In this document: piece by piece, positions 1 to 13,644 of the stretch
Numbering within the stretch: the first letter of the stretch is position 1
How the letters are laid out: each line of letters starts with the position of its first letter
From: Diprion similis
Taxonomy: Eukaryota; Arthropoda; Insecta; Hymenoptera; Diprionidae
DNA length: 64,000 nucleotides
Assembly (NCBI RefSeq): GCF_021155765.1
Contig: NC_060106.1
Location: forward strand, 17,138,031-17,202,030
Reading direction: 5' to 3'
Made by a program: the position numbers and the translations under genes
The notes under the pieces: generated by a model
Told to the model about the DNA's origin: nothing
What the model saw: the letters and a program-made list of their open reading frames with translations, nothing else
Database searches by the model: none

Positions 1-1002
1 CGTCCTCTCTCCCTCTCGCTCTGGCGAGTTATTTTAATTTCAAAATTAAATATTACCAATACAACGACACAAGGCTCTCGAACCTTCTACTTCACACATT
101 GCATTGGACTTGGCTTCATGGGAGTCGCGGCAAAGACGAAAAGATCGTCATTTTTTAGTGCATTAGATCGGTGGATTTCGTCGAATTGATCAAGACCATT
201 ATTTCTTCTAACGTTACTTGGTAATGTTGTGAAAAAAAATTTCGAAATGGCTGGCACAAGCCGGCAGATCAAAATGCTAAAAACGGTTGCAGTGTAAAGA
301 AAAATGTTTATCAAGCCACTCAGAGTCGAGTATAATATATCGCACCATAAACTCCGTAAACTCAATGACAAAGGGTCGCACTGTGCAGCTACTGGGTGAA
401 ACTCATGGTTAATATGCGTAGTCGTGTAAGCCCGAAAGATAATTCCCCTGAGGTTATGTCTTCAAGAGGCGGTTCACCAGCGTCTCGGGAATGCGAGTGC
501 AGCATAAAGTCGATTAATAGTTACATGCTCGTTCAAATATTTGCAGTCCAATTTTTTTAACGTATTAAAAATATTTATTATTCGAGTATACTAGACGCGA
601 GACTCTTTTTCCAAGGCACTTAAATACGATTTGCAATCAAAAGATCGGATTCAAATTCTTATTCGAACGACGCGAGAAACGAGGAAGTCATCTCGGTCAT
701 TGTACCCGGCAAAGATGAATTGTTAAAAATTGTAAAATTCGTCAACCATAGACGTGTTATTGGAATAAAATATAGATCTGAGTGGAGAATGTAGATTCAG
801 TAACGAACCGCTTGCTTTCTGTCTCTTTTCTTTTTCTCACAGCCGGGACTTGATAATTGATATACTCGATGTTAGAGAAGAAATGTGACCAGAAAGAAGG
901 AAGATAATATATTATCAAGCCGAAAATAGAATCTAAAGCGATTAAAATGTGGAACAAGATAATTAGTGGAATTTGATAAAATACCGTATCCATACCGATG
1001 CA

Positions 1003-1005
<3 letters not shown>

Positions 1006-1033
<28 letters not shown>
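1006..1033. repeat. (TG)n microsatellite
   Basis: Uninterrupted TG dinucleotide run of about 14 units. Confidence 0.95.
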
Positions 1034-1340
1034 GAAATAATTTGTAGGTTGAACGCGGTTTAATACAACCGTGAAACAAGACGGAAGATGGCGTCTGACC
1101 GAGAGTTCATTATTACGTCTTGTAACGCGAAGCCGTACGAGAGACGCCAAGCTGTCTGCCAGAACGAACCTCTTTTCCCCCACTCGCCACTTCGACTACA
1201 TGGAGCACAGAGGCCTGCCTTGTTGTATATAATACACACACTAACGCATCCTATACTTTGCGCAAGTTAACTAGGGAATTCAATTTCACTCCCTCCACGT
1301 TTTAATCCCCAGCCTGCATGTCTATGCACATACGTAATGC

Positions 1341-1346
<6 letters not shown>

Positions 1347-1371
<25 letters not shown>

Positions 1372-1372
1372 T
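1347..1372. repeat. (TA)n microsatellite
   Basis: Nearly perfect TA dinucleotide run. Confidence 0.9.
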
Positions 1373-1925
1373 GTATAATTTTATAACACACGCAGAGATA
1401 AGGATAAGACTTAGGTTTATTAGGATTATGAATATACGTATGCATGTCTCTATGTAAAGGTATGTAGGTACTCACGTACTATACGACACAGAGGGTCTTC
1501 TGTTGTACTCCGGGATTAGAGCCAAGGAAAATAAGTGTACGTCATGCCTTTTCAGTTTTCAATCTTCTTCTCACTCCGTCATTCGTGCAATTTTTTCATC
1601 CGCCAAAACATAATAACTCAACTTTCTGTTACCCCGACATTCGGTAAGGAGACTCGTCAGTAGAGTCTCGGGTCGAGTGTTTAAATCGAAGAATTACGGC
1701 CATTAATTTTCGCAACGTGTTACATAAATTTTTTTTACATTTGGTGGAACTTTAGAACAAAATTTCTCTCCTCTCTTTCGCTGTATCATCTTTCGCATAA
1801 TTATCCGTTGTGGTTTATCTGATCATCGCTGTTTAAAATCCCTCAAGCATCGTGTAAACATTGCGACAGCATCCGTTCCCCATTCACAGCTGACAGGCAA
1901 TGGCGTCGGTATTAAACCTTGCGAT

Positions 1926-1941
1926 CCCCCCCCCCCCCCCC
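1926..1941. repeat. Poly-C homopolymer (16 nt)
   Basis: Sixteen consecutive C residues followed by CT-rich sequence. The true length may differ through sequencing slippage. Confidence 0.9.
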
Positions 1942-3814
1942 TCCCTCCTTATCGTCAAGTGCGAAATTTTTTTTTTCGACGATATATAATAAGCGGATTG
2001 CACTTCTCTTGCTGATCTTTCCCTCTGTACTTGTGTTTATTTATCTTACTCTGGCAGATGAGTGCACTGCGCTGTGCCTTCTTGGGAGGTTGTGAACACA
2101 GGATGCTTCGAACGAATAGAATCCATTTCTGCTTAACCGCGATGCAGAGGTACTCGGCGAATCAATATTATCTTAGGCGCGAGGTGTAGGATTAGACGAT
2201 GCTGCTGTATATAGGTTTGTAGAAATTACAACCGCAAGTATTCCAACGTTCATATCATTGCGGGTACCTAATATGCCTGAGAATAAGTGAAACCTGTAAT
2301 ACCAGACCGCGAACGATAAAAGTGTTTAAATGCCCGGGCTCGTAAAGCGTATAAACATACCGCACTGCACATGTAGGTTTACACTAAGGCTTATTCATAG
2401 TAGTCGCCGTTACTTATTTTAACACCGTTTGTATATGCGCAGAGTTCTTGAATTAACTTCCAACGAGCACACAGGGACTTATAGTCAGACCCCGAGTAGA
2501 GGCGCACCTGTTGAACATTCCTTCACGGATATAGTTACAGAGAGCCAACTACGCGAATTACATATGGCATATGGGATAAGCGGGTTACTCGTGTGTGAGA
2601 ATTAAACACACACGTACACATCGATGAACCGAAACGCGACCGTGAAAACATTTCGAGATTCACAATTGTGTTCATACATGATAATACGAGTAATGCCAAA
2701 CTAGAGTATACGTGTCCTTTCTTTTGGCTTTACTTTTTGCATCATTATAGGAACGAGATTTGAATTCAAATTCAGTCAGCAATTGTCAAGCCAAATCGAA
2801 GCGTGCTTTGAAATCTCATCGCGCTGAAAATTTGTTCGATAAAGTATGAATACCGAGTTCGAACAATACCCAAAAGAGCTTTAGAAATTCGTAAAAAATA
2901 ATTTTGAGCGTGAAATTTTGCCAATTATTGCTAGGATGAAAAGGATACTTGATGCGAAGAAAAGACTAGATGAATAAAGATAGTTTTAAATTCATTCTAG
3001 TAAACAAATAGGGAAATCTATTTTCGTCACTGATATCACCATCTTTGTATACAAAGACATCTGCGTAATCCACAGCGATTTTTCCATAAAAGGTGCGCAA
3101 GTACCAGATCTAGTGGGTTTATTTAGACTTAGACTCAGGTTATGGCCCGAGAGCTGGGTGCAAATAGTATGTATAAGGTAAGCTCGTTTCGTCACGGTTT
3201 AAAGCCGGCGTTGAAATCTCCGGTTCACGCTCTTGTAAGTTGTAAATGACAATCGCCGCAGTTCTATTAATAAAACGGATAAGCGTACGGCATTTACGCG
3301 TATTATACACGAGTCGCGTTAATACGGTTAGCATTTGCACGTGAAATTTCCCGCCAGCCAGTTACAGCCTCTTTTGAACAAGCACTTCATTCTCTCCGTG
3401 ATGTAAATAAACTTACTTACTTCAAGCTTGCAGATTTTTTCAGCCAATCGAATTAAAATACAGCCGAATATTGATTTTATCGCGAAATGTGAACGTTTGA
3501 AATGCAGGTGTCTTGATAAGTGAAGAAAGAATTCGTCGCTTTTTCAAATTAAAAAAAATCGACTAATTCCTCCTTCATGTATCCGACATGGTCACTAACT
3601 TCAAATCGATTGGTACCTTGACAATAACACATTGATCCCTGGAAGGTAAAATCTCGACCTTCGCAATACGTTTCGCCTCCGTTGTTCCACACCGCAATAT
3701 TAAGTTTATCACGATGAGCTCATCTTATCGACTCGACACGCGACATTCTTTCACACGCGGTCGCGCATGCGGTTGATGATATCCCTTCCGATTCTCATGC
3801 CGGACGGAAGGGGC

Positions 3815-3828
3815 GGGGGGGGGGGGGG
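3815..3828. repeat. Poly-G homopolymer (14 nt)
   Basis: Fourteen consecutive G residues inside a longer G-rich tract (3809-3839). Confidence 0.9.
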
Positions 3829-4849
3829 AGGGGGAGGGCGATAAAGATCGGTAAGGCCTCGAGTGTTTGTTATCGATGATCCCTTGACTTCCGGCTGTTG
3901 GGTCGGTAAATATTTATCAATGGGATACGGGGAAAGACCGCGTGACCGGATCGTAGCTGCTCTCGCATCTGTAGATGCAACGACGACGTTGTACGTGATA
4001 CGTTGATATATTATACCTATACATAAACCGGCGTGCACACATGTGCAGCGGCATGTGACGCAGGATTGCCGCAATAGAGCGCCCATCGTAATCACATCGA
4101 GTATTACATAACAAAATATATGCATGTACCGACTGGGGATTAGTTACATGTGCAGCACACCGTACCGCAATTGTTATAAAATGCTAGAATTATACGTATA
4201 TATATATTATATATAAATATTGCACAACGATCATCGCAGCGTGACGTCGCCGCATGGCTGAGGCAAAGAAATAAGCCCAAGTTGGTAAAAAAAACTTGGC
4301 TCCTGTACCGTGGATGTAAAGTGCATGAAACGAAAACACTGCAGCATCTATCTAACGCGGTTTGACGTCAATAGCTGAACTGATAATTGCACGGCAAGCT
4401 TCCCAACCTGCACAAGGAGAGTCGTGTTTTTCATTAAATGCTAAACGAATCGGCTCCATTAATCCTGACAATTTTTACAATCAGTATCGGAACGTCGTGC
4501 GTGCGTCAGCACTGAGAGATCGACCATGATCTACAATCTACAGATCTACTGAGTGAAAATGTTTTTTCATTGACGATCTTCTGGGATATTGAAGTCGATC
4601 TAGGTGCATCTGAGGAAATGGTTTTTCGTTGCACGAGCGTCGAGTACTCGGTATTTATCGATTGATCGGCAGACCGTACTGCGCGAGTATCTTCGCTGTG
4701 GATCGCAAATGCATCCAACTCGCGAGTGCGAAAGTAATGTCTCTTGGCTCATCCTTACGAGATCCGACATGACGATAATTTAACGCACACGAGATGTGCC
4801 ACCCAGGTGCGCTGTGTGACGGGTACAGATGCTGTTCCTCGGACGAGAG

Positions 4850-4890
4850 GAGAGAAGAGAAGAGGAGAGGAGAGGAGAGGAGAGGAGAGG
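4850..4890. repeat. (GGAGA)n pentanucleotide repeat
   Basis: Purine-only repeat of the unit GGAGA. A complementary-strand counterpart, CTCCT-type, occurs at about 6541-6567. Confidence 0.85.
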
Positions 4891-6064
4891 ATGGGCGGGC
4901 GGTTGAATATCTCGCGAAAAGATTCGCTTTTATTTTTTGCACTTTGGTCTTGTTGTTTCGCCCGCCCTGCTGTTTAACCTCAGGCACACTTCGGCGCAGC
5001 GACGCTCGACTTGCAAGTTTGCGGACGTGAGTGTCTACGTACGTACGTGTTATAGACACGGTGCAAGTGCAAGACAACCGCGCGGGAAGAAAGATGATCA
5101 GAGATCTACCGCACAGCCTCTAATTATCAACGCTGCCGCTTGTGCCAAGGCTCGTTTTATTAATCAGCCAACATTTTTACAACCCGCGCAATCTGATCAA
5201 TCTATCTGCGCTAGATTAACTCCACGAGTTTGCGCACCGCCATAACAATTATAAAAATTAACGGTGCAACATTCTCCGGCTGCGTCTTGTAATAGCTGAT
5301 GCGATTACACCGCAGAGTTCAACTTATTACAGCGATAGTATACGTACACCTTCTAGCGTTACAGTCGATTCTTAATATCTTAATCTCGTAATTAAATTAG
5401 TATATAACTACATTACGTAATATTCTCGCAAACGTTACATCACTTTCAATAACATTCTTTACGTGACCGGATCATTCGGGCAAAACGCAATATTTGAACT
5501 ATATACCGACACTTCCTTATCTCAGTAATAGCCATGGACTGTATACCAAAAATGTTCATCTCATAAGAGAATTTCAGATTTTCTTTCGTCGCGTACAAGT
5601 ACATCAAATTTTTAACGATCGTCATTACACTACCTAATCGTAAGACTATCGACGAATATAGGTATCAAAGCAAATGTGAGCACAGCGACAAAGAAGCTTT
5701 TATTTATTATATATTTCTAATTTTGCGTGGTGCTACACAGCATAGGGCGAACCAACAGAGATCGGTATAACCGTTTTGTTTTCCAGACATGTATATATGA
5801 CGTGCGTACATTGGCAGTATATAACAATATGCAAAACCGCACTACCGTACAGCGGTGTAAATAAGGGCATCCGCCTCGTTACAGATAAGGCTAGATAAGG
5901 AAACGCGTTTAGCCCGTTTAAAGCATATGGCTATACCGTCCCGGTTATAAGCAAAAGTAGGTGTGTACGTGAATCGGCGTAGATACCTGAATACGGGGTG
6001 GCGACGGAGGTGGATATAGTGGCGAACAACGCGTATCCTAGTAGAGGGCAGGAATAAAAGTCCT

Positions 6065-6090
6065 GAGTCGTGAGTCGTGAGTCGTGAGTC
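6065..6090. repeat. 7-bp tandem repeat (GAGTCGT), about 3.7 copies
   Basis: The unit GAGTCGT is repeated head to tail without interruption. Confidence 0.9.
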
Positions 6091-9000
6091 AATAATTCGC
6101 GTGCTATACTTTCTTTGGCGAACCCCGTACGTGTCTTGGGCGGTGCCCGGGCCCCGGGTCTCTCGTTGGTAGTTTGAGTTACAACCTTGTCGCTTCTTTC
6201 CTTTTTTCCCTCCCTCTTTCTCTCTTTCTCCACCCGTATACATACAGCGGGCCCAACGAGGCCCGGGGGGCCCGCTCAGGCGGCCGAGTGCCTAATTAGA
6301 GGGGCCCGGTAACTACCTCGATCCTCGTCTATACCCGTTCCTCCACCTCCTCCACCTCCTCATCGCCCTCCTCGGCGTTCAAAGCTCCTCCGCGTATATC
6401 CGAGCTCGCGTGCTTGTCTTGTCTTTTAGTTCTTTGATGCGCCCTGCGTCTTGACTCCTTCTCACGATTGAGTCATCCACCGCGGGGACCACCTGGCAAG
6501 CGTTGATCGATCTAACGATACCTGCACCACGGTCCGCTCGGCTCTCCTCTCCTCTCCTCTCCTCCCCTCTTTTCTCCCTCTCTTCAGGTATATATCCGGA
6601 TCTCTCGGCAGTGCATGGTGCACGTGTGCTGGTGCTATTGCTGCCGCTGCTGATGCTGCTGTGCACCGGTTATGCGGCCGAGACCTCCCGCCACACCGGT
6701 TCCCATACCCCCGACGACGACGTTATATATTTCTCCTACCGTTGCAACTATATGTACGCTATATCTTCACCACCGAGGTACAAAACTATACTGTACAGGT
6801 ATAACAGGAACACTCGCCCTCGTTAGGATGGTAGGCTGGTCGGCCGATGGTTCACCGATCGGAGATGATGACCATTCGAAATGCGTCTTCGCCGCGCTTT
6901 TCCGCCTTGAAGTTAGCCGGCTTCCTGCGTCCATCAAGGCCACGCTTGGTGCTCCAGTGAACCGATGGAGCGATAAATTTGACCGAATATAGAGGCGGGA
7001 GACTTGAAGTCGTCGAAGCATTAGCTCGCCCACCTTGGTGACTGCAGGACGACGACGAAACCGGTCTCACGGTGGATGAGGTTTAAGCGCCAAGTTCGTG
7101 TGGGTCCCGGATTATCGGTCCAGGGACCACCGACTCCCACGGTGGCTGTGGAGCCGTCACGGGATGGTCCATTCATAAATTAGGCTTGTAATGGTGGCGC
7201 GGCGTTTGTCATGCCACTGAAACGAAATAACCTGCCGCACGCTGACATTGTCCTCGGAGGCGTATTTTGACCCGATAATCGTCAGGACATCGATCATTTC
7301 GTATCTCGAGGCAAGAGTAAGGCAAGAGTACTTATATATACCTACGGCAGAGAGTATATAAAATGGTTCAAAGGGAAGAAAGTTTCTCTCCGTTTGATCC
7401 TGTATACCTGAATACAAGGACGGTCCTCCAAAAGAGAGGAGATAAATCCTCGCACAGACCGGGCCAAAAGAAAGAAGAATCACCCGAGACCGATCTTCCC
7501 ATTAGACGATTAGGACATCACGAAACCCATTAACGATCTGAAGACACATTCTGGGAATATCTCCATCGCCGAGGATGTTCCACTCGCCACCACCCAGAAA
7601 GAAGGAAACTAAAGATACCCGCGAATGCACGAGGGTCCAGGTAAATCTGCCTCGCAGATTCCCACCATTATCCTAACGGGGGGACCAGAATGGCGCGCGG
7701 TAAAGACGCTCCAATACCTGTTAAAACATTCGGTTTTACCTACGTACAAACGTCGTAGACTCGTTCGAGTGTACCAACTTGCAGATACATTACACCTATG
7801 GCCTATGCGTCTCGTGAACGTTGGTCGGTCGGTTTTTGCTCGAGAATTTGCAGATTGCACACCTGTGCTCAACGACGTGGCGCGGCGGTGGGCTGCTGCA
7901 ACCTCAGAAAAGACCCCACCTGTTGACCAACCGGTCCCCATTGACTTTATTTTTATTCCTCCTCTCCGTCGGCGTCGAACGCCCTCCTTGCCACAAGCGT
8001 TTCTCGTAAGACAAGCTCCAGGCGGGTAAGGAAAAAGGAGTTCCCTACTGCACTATCGCGCCGTAGACTTTCCACGCCTGCATGTGTCTTCGTATGGGTA
8101 CGAACATACACCCATACTGTGTCTCTGTGGGTGTGTTTTTTACGAGGGTTGGACGTGTGCGTGCCCAGCAGCTAACCGTGCGCCACCATCGTCATGTGTG
8201 CTAAATATAGCGTGCGGCAACCTTCACGGTTAAGAGTCCACCGGTAATTTATATCGAATCGACTGATAAATGGCGAAGCGTTTTCCTCCGGCTATACTCT
8301 CATCGATTGAAGTTTGTCCGCGATTTTCACGAACACAATTTGCTCCTGCTGTCACAGTGTGCGAGGCGAATAGGGATTGGTGGGAGAATTTCGAACGTGA
8401 GAAATTCTTGTCAGAGACAAAGATGGAGAGACCTGCACGTCCTGCACGCTCATGGAATCGTACAGATAACGAGATAGCGCGTTCGGTGTTCGGTAAAAGT
8501 AGAACTTCTCGTATGGAGATTCACGGCGTTTGATACATCGATAATCGCAGATAGACGGACCTCCCCGTATGCCTTGATTGCCGTTGGACATATTACATGA
8601 GGTGAGGGGAACGTCGGGTACGAACCAGCAACGTATGCGACGTACAGTATACGTGTATGAAAGACGGCAGCTATCCTGTGATCTTATGATATAACCTAAA
8701 GGCAAACAGGACTGCTTTCAACGCACCGCTCGATAGCTGGATAACTGCGTGAAATTATAAGGCGGTGGTGGTGGGTGAAATATCATGCTCGATCAAGGTG
8801 GGCCCTTCGTTTCGTCGTCCTTTTTGTTCCATCTTCTCTTTTCGCGGGCGCGATTAAAATCACGGATCGATCATATTACACTAGACATCAGGTTATTGTT
8901 GATAAATGAATTTTTTGCTGGGATTTGCTCAATTTCATTGTTCACTTCCATTATGTCACGTGGTTCCCGGCTCGACTGTTGACCGTGATGCGGATGGCCT

Positions 9001-9497
9001 CTCGACTGTATAACGACACGCGATCACTGCACATGTCACGGGGTGAAGAACGCACGCGAAGATACCGTTGGTTGACTGCGGGAGTAAATCGCGATCACGC
9101 TTGACTGTGATAGGTTGTAGAAGAACGATCGTTGTAGAGTGCATTCGAGTTTTGGCGAGTATCGGAGAAGTGTGATGAAAAATGGAATTGAACAAAAGTC
9201 GACGCTCGATGTCCGGTGACTTTCTTGCCATCCGTCGATTAAAAATCGGGCAATCGTAAGATGGTCCATTTGACGGTTAACGATCGCGACCACTCGAGGC
9301 AAATTATCGCCGCGAGCCAATTACGACAAACCGGCCAGGTCGATAGCTGGTGCAAAAATTCTGAGAACTGCCCCGTCTAAAAATAAAATCCCACCCGGGA
9401 GCAGCGATTATGTCCCGAAAAAAGGAACGAGTCGAGGGGACGGGGGAACGTCGTGGGGTCCGGTTAATGAAGTTGTCGGTTGAGAACGTTTACAGTT

Positions 9498-9520
9498 GGG
9501 GGTGGGGCTGGGGCGAGGGG
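9498..9520 (+). other. G-quadruplex-type motif
   Basis: Four G-runs of four or five G are separated by loops of one to three bases. This satisfies the usual G-quadruplex pattern on the plus strand. It lies about 1.8 kb upstream of the ITP coding exon. Confidence 0.6.
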
Positions 9521-11005
9521 AGAAGCGGGGACGAGGAAGGAGGGACCACCTGCGTGTGGTCCATTCACAGGATCCAGGACTGGTTAAGAGTTGCTTTACA
9601 TCTCCTACATCTTGTCCCCTTTCCTACGCAGTGCCGTGCGGCGGCCTCGCGAGGCTGTTATAATCCGGAGTTGTCTTTGAGCAATGAGAAATGAAAGAAG
9701 TTTATTTTAACTATTTCCTATCTAGGAAACCGTTCGAAAGTCTTCGACTAAGAGACCCATTAAAAACGGTTCGCCTTTCTTTATTCCTCGGCAAGCGCGG
9801 TTGCATCAGAACGCGAGGTTTCTGCGTTATAGACAAGCTCGAGAAGGCATTCATTCGTGAGGGGACCTGGAGAGGCGGCAAGAAGTTCCTGGAATCTTGA
9901 ATGGACAGTGAGGAAACCAGGCGCGGTCTGGACTCACGAAACCCGCAGGGTAGAGAACGAAAGCAAGATTCATTGATAAAACACCGGGCGACGCCGGTAA
10001 ATCTTCACTTAACGAGGAACACCGATGCGGCGAGAAATACTACGCTCCCAGCAGCCATATTGGTTCCCTTGACTTTTAACGCCCAAAAGCCACGTGGACC
10101 AGAGAATGACGCTCGTCGAATCGATACTCGAGATGTTCCATCCTTGGATACCGATCAACTCCAGTCTCTTTACACCGTTCCGTTACCTTCATCTTTAGAC
10201 GTTGACTTCCCAAGGTTACAAGCAACGCTTGTGGATCCTGATTTATTGTCAAAAAGAACCGGAAGTCGTGGCTGCTGAATCGTTAAGACTAAACCACTGA
10301 GCCTAACGGAGCATGACGAGGCACTTTGGGAAGGGGGAAAATTAATTTTGATCCATGAAAAGAGCGAATCCATCCCTGCAACCTAACAAGGATCTCGAAG
10401 AACTCCACCCTGGAGCGAGGTTCGCTCAGTTGGCGGAGGAGCTGAAACCTCTCTCAGCATCTCACGATCAGCTAACTTCTCCGAGCTCCTCGGCGGCCGC
10501 ACTTTCATCTCAACGCCGGTCCAATTATCTTGCGTGCTCCGCTGACCAGCCCACAAGATCACCAACCATCAGCTAACACAACTTGACCGCACAACTATAA
10601 GTGCACCTCGCTTATACGCACCAGCGTACAGTCGTCGGAAGCATTTCCGTCGGTCGGTTACTCGGTCCATTATACTCCATATGCGCTCTTATCATTTACG
10701 AGCTTTACATAAAAAATATCGCCTCCTTGCGATTAGATCGCAACGCAAACAAAATTATACGATTTAAGATCAAAGTTGGTAGAAATTAATCAGGCTTTCG
10801 TCAAGTCTGGGAACGACGGTCGGGTTCGGTTCAGCTGGAAGATCCAGATGCTGTTGGAAGCGAATCTTTCTTTGGTCAGAATGCACTTCACTTCACTCGG
10901 TTCTCTTAACTGCTCGAGTAAACTTTCTTTTTGCAACCAGTTTCGATTTTTTCCACACAACACAAACGCACCACCACTGGTGCAATGGTGCGGACCGCGG
11001 GCACC

Positions 11006-11013
11006 TGACGTCA
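11006..11013. promoter_or_regulatory. CRE-type palindrome TGACGTCA
   Basis: Perfect 8-bp CREB/ATF consensus palindrome 307 bp upstream of the first ITP coding codon. The coding exon follows a splice acceptor, so this may be an intronic site rather than part of the core promoter. Function is unproven. Confidence 0.3.
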
Positions 11014-11320
11014 CGCATTTTTATTACGCTTGAGCAAAAACTCGAGGCCGGTTCATCGGGATACAACCTGCAGATTTATTGCATGTCGTCGTACTCGCCC
11101 GACGTTAATTGAAAACATTTCAAGATCTAATAATATCCCCGGCGTACCTACTGAGTGGATCCGTTATACTCGAGATTGGGCGCCAAAATCCATCCACACG
11201 TCTTACACTGCATCAGTAAATAGTTGAAACCTCTTTCGATGTCACTGTTTTTACGTTTTCACGCTTCCCACGTTATCTAACCGATGCATTGCTAATCAAA
11301 CCCGACGCTTCCTGTTGCAG

Positions 11321-13644
11321 ATGCATCATCAGCAAAGGCGATCATCCTCCTCCTGCAGCGCTCAGGGATCAAACTTCACGAGGTCCCTGCCCGGTAGGAC
11401 GCTGGCGATAGCAACGGCCGTCTTTCTTTTGTCCTCGAGTCTGGGTCTCGCCGACGCCGGAGTCCTAATGGGACACCCGTTAGGAAAAAGGTCATTCCTG
11501 GACATTCACTGCAAGGGAGTCTACGACAGAAGCCTCTTCGCGCGCCTTGACCGCATCTGCGAGGACTGCTACAATCTGTTCCGCGAGCCCCAGCTGCATT
11601 CGCTCTGCAGGTATAACTCCCGTTCCTCGATGACGACGTCTCACCCGCTATACACGATGCATCCTGCATCCTGCATCCACGTGGCGGGACGTCGGGCCAA
11701 CTAAATTCATTGAAAACATTTCTCACCCGCCTGATCATCACAGTCACACTGATGCAGGAAATCGCGGTGTCAGCCAGCCCGGAAAAATCATATTCGCGAT
11801 CCACCATCGATAATACGATCTTCAAAATTACACCGGGAGACATGAAATCGCCTAACTAACAGTCCATGGTGTCTGTCTGGCTGGCTGGTGTATCGCGAGA
11901 GGGTGTTGAGTCGGGTCGTAATTTGTTGCAAAAGCGACGTCGGCACGCGTATCGAAACGAGTGAGATTTCTCTTCTATTTATAACTTACGAGCGAATGCC
12001 AAGCAGCATCCTATATAGTAGAACGCGTACACCCGTGTGTACACACCATTACTCACTCGTTTGATGTTTATTGCATGGCATGAACCGCGCTCCACGATCC
12101 TGGGTATCTACGGAGACTACTCGGCGGCGGCACTATAATATAATCGTTCATGGACTCACTCGCGAGTGCGCCGCTTCGTCGTCCACGAAGCTCCGGTGTA
12201 CCAACCTAAGTATAAATGCACAATACGTGCGAGGATTTGTACCTCGGTGGTATCCACGCGTATAAGGTGTATGATAATCATTCCGATGATCCTCATCCTC
12301 GTCGTTTCTCACGGCCTTACAACAATCGGTTTTGAATTTTAAGGATGCCGTATAAACTATGACCTTTGAGCGTGACGTGTCTTCGGAAGAAGCAAACGTG
12401 CCGCCGCCGTTATAAGCACATGACCTAGGTGATGCGATTAAACGTGTCATATGTTCCGGTTCGATCCGGCGACAACTCGACCCTCTCATTGTTGGGTGAA
12501 TTGGAGTATAAACGGTGGTTGACCAGTGTCACCAACGATTCTACTGGCAGACTCGCGACTCGAATCTCTCACGAGACGCATTGAAGTCTCAGCGCGTTTC
12601 GAACGGAGTTGCACTTCGAGTCGATACTACCGCGGTACAGGGTGTCCCGAATAGATCTCGGTAATATCATGGCGGGAATTATGTAGAGGGTGTTAAAAAT
12701 TGACAAGTTTTAATTATGATACATATCACGTTATTCAATAAACCTAACGCCATCCGGGTGTTATTTTCAGACTCTTATTCAGTGGTCAATTTTTTCATCA
12801 ACCACTAATGTGGTGAATTTGAGGCCTGATAATGAGCTTCGCCACTCTGTATTCAAGATATTCCGCTTACTTCCAGTTTTCGGTATAAAAATAGCACGCG
12901 TTCAGATTTTTCAAAGGTTATAACAATTCGTCTACATAACCGACCGCGTGAACTAATCTGGGTCAGTAGAATCTGAAAAGTTGATTTTTCGATCTAGTAA
13001 CACCCGTACCTATATATCCCAGGAAATTTTGAACAGCCATGAATCAAATCCACGATTTCGGAGTAGCTTTACGATCAGAAACAGCCGCGGAAGGGCCGCT
13101 CGACCGCAAACGGAGAAAACGAACATGCAAGCGGCTTGATTACACTATTTTTAATAACGTAGTTAGTCAGACGCGGGATTATGCAACAAGTAAACATTGA
13201 TTACAGTAACAATATTGGTCGGATGTAGTAAGCTTGGAGCTGGAACCCTAGGTTTCATATTCAGTCGCATAGTATCGGTGGAAATGATGCGGGTATTCCA
13301 AGTGCAGGGCAACTGCAATCGCAGACGCGATGGGGGGAAAAAGATGTCCGTTCGCGTACGCCATGCAGCAGAGCTGGGAACGGCTATTTTAAGAATGTCA
13401 CGAGATTTTTACACGCCTACTATACAACAAGAATAATGAGCAAAAGAAAAAACAGAACAAAAAAAAAACAACAAAAAAAAAAAAATGAAGAGAAAATACC
13501 ACATTCTTCTTAACCATTTACAGCAAGAACTGTTTCACGTCCGACTACTTCAAGGGATGCCTCGACGTTCTACTTCTTCAAGACGAGATGGAAGAAATCC
13601 AAACTTGGATCAAACAACTCCACGGCGCTGACCCCGGGGTTTAG
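11321..13644 (+). CDS. ITP: ITP-like long form (ITP-L), non-amidated splice form
   Basis: Joins 11321-11610 and 13524-13644 (136 residues). It shares the signal peptide, KR site and first four cysteines with ITP. The alternative exon starts after TTTACAG and supplies Cys100 and Cys109 (NCFTSDYFKGC), ending QLHGADPGV and a stop. There is no Gly-basic amidation signal, so the mature peptide is about 79 residues with a free C-terminus. The exon is exactly 121 nt from acceptor to the base before GTAGCT, and its last three bases are the stop TAG. Splicing onward to 14686 would therefore place the ITP exon in the 3' UTR, as described for locust ITP-L. The junction codon AG|C gives Ser97 rather than the Arg97 of ITP. 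ITP-L forms are known in many insects but their roles are less clear. Confidence 0.93.

Larger units (their letters stand above)
1..11320. other. Non-coding region upstream of ITP
   Basis: I see no open frame here that resembles a known protein or carries phase-consistent splice sites. The DNA is visibly richer in GC and in CpG than the 14-35 kb part of the window, and it is dense in simple repeats. It probably holds the ITP promoter and one or more noncoding 5' exons, because the ITP coding exon begins directly after a strong splice acceptor at 11320. I cannot place the transcription start. Several unrelated open frames in 9.4-10.6 kb lie end to end but in shifting frames, as expected for low-AT random sequence. 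Confidence 0.6.

Noticed and set aside
7625..8029. 134-residue plus-strand open frame upstream of ITP.
   Set aside because: No known motif; GC-rich DNA has few stop codons, and an overlapping frame on the opposite strand is equally long.
9410..10576. Four plus-strand open frames end to end.
   Set aside because: They shift frame at each step, have no splice sites that join them and no recognisable protein content.
12455..12475. CCGGTTCGATCCGG, a T-arm-like sequence.
   Set aside because: No A box or acceptor stem at the right distance, so not a tRNA. The TAGTTCAGTCGG at about 59211 was rejected on the same grounds.
12640..12661. CAGGGTGTCCCGAATAG, resembling a transposon terminus seen in many insects.
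   Set aside because: I found no matching inverted end downstream and no target duplication.
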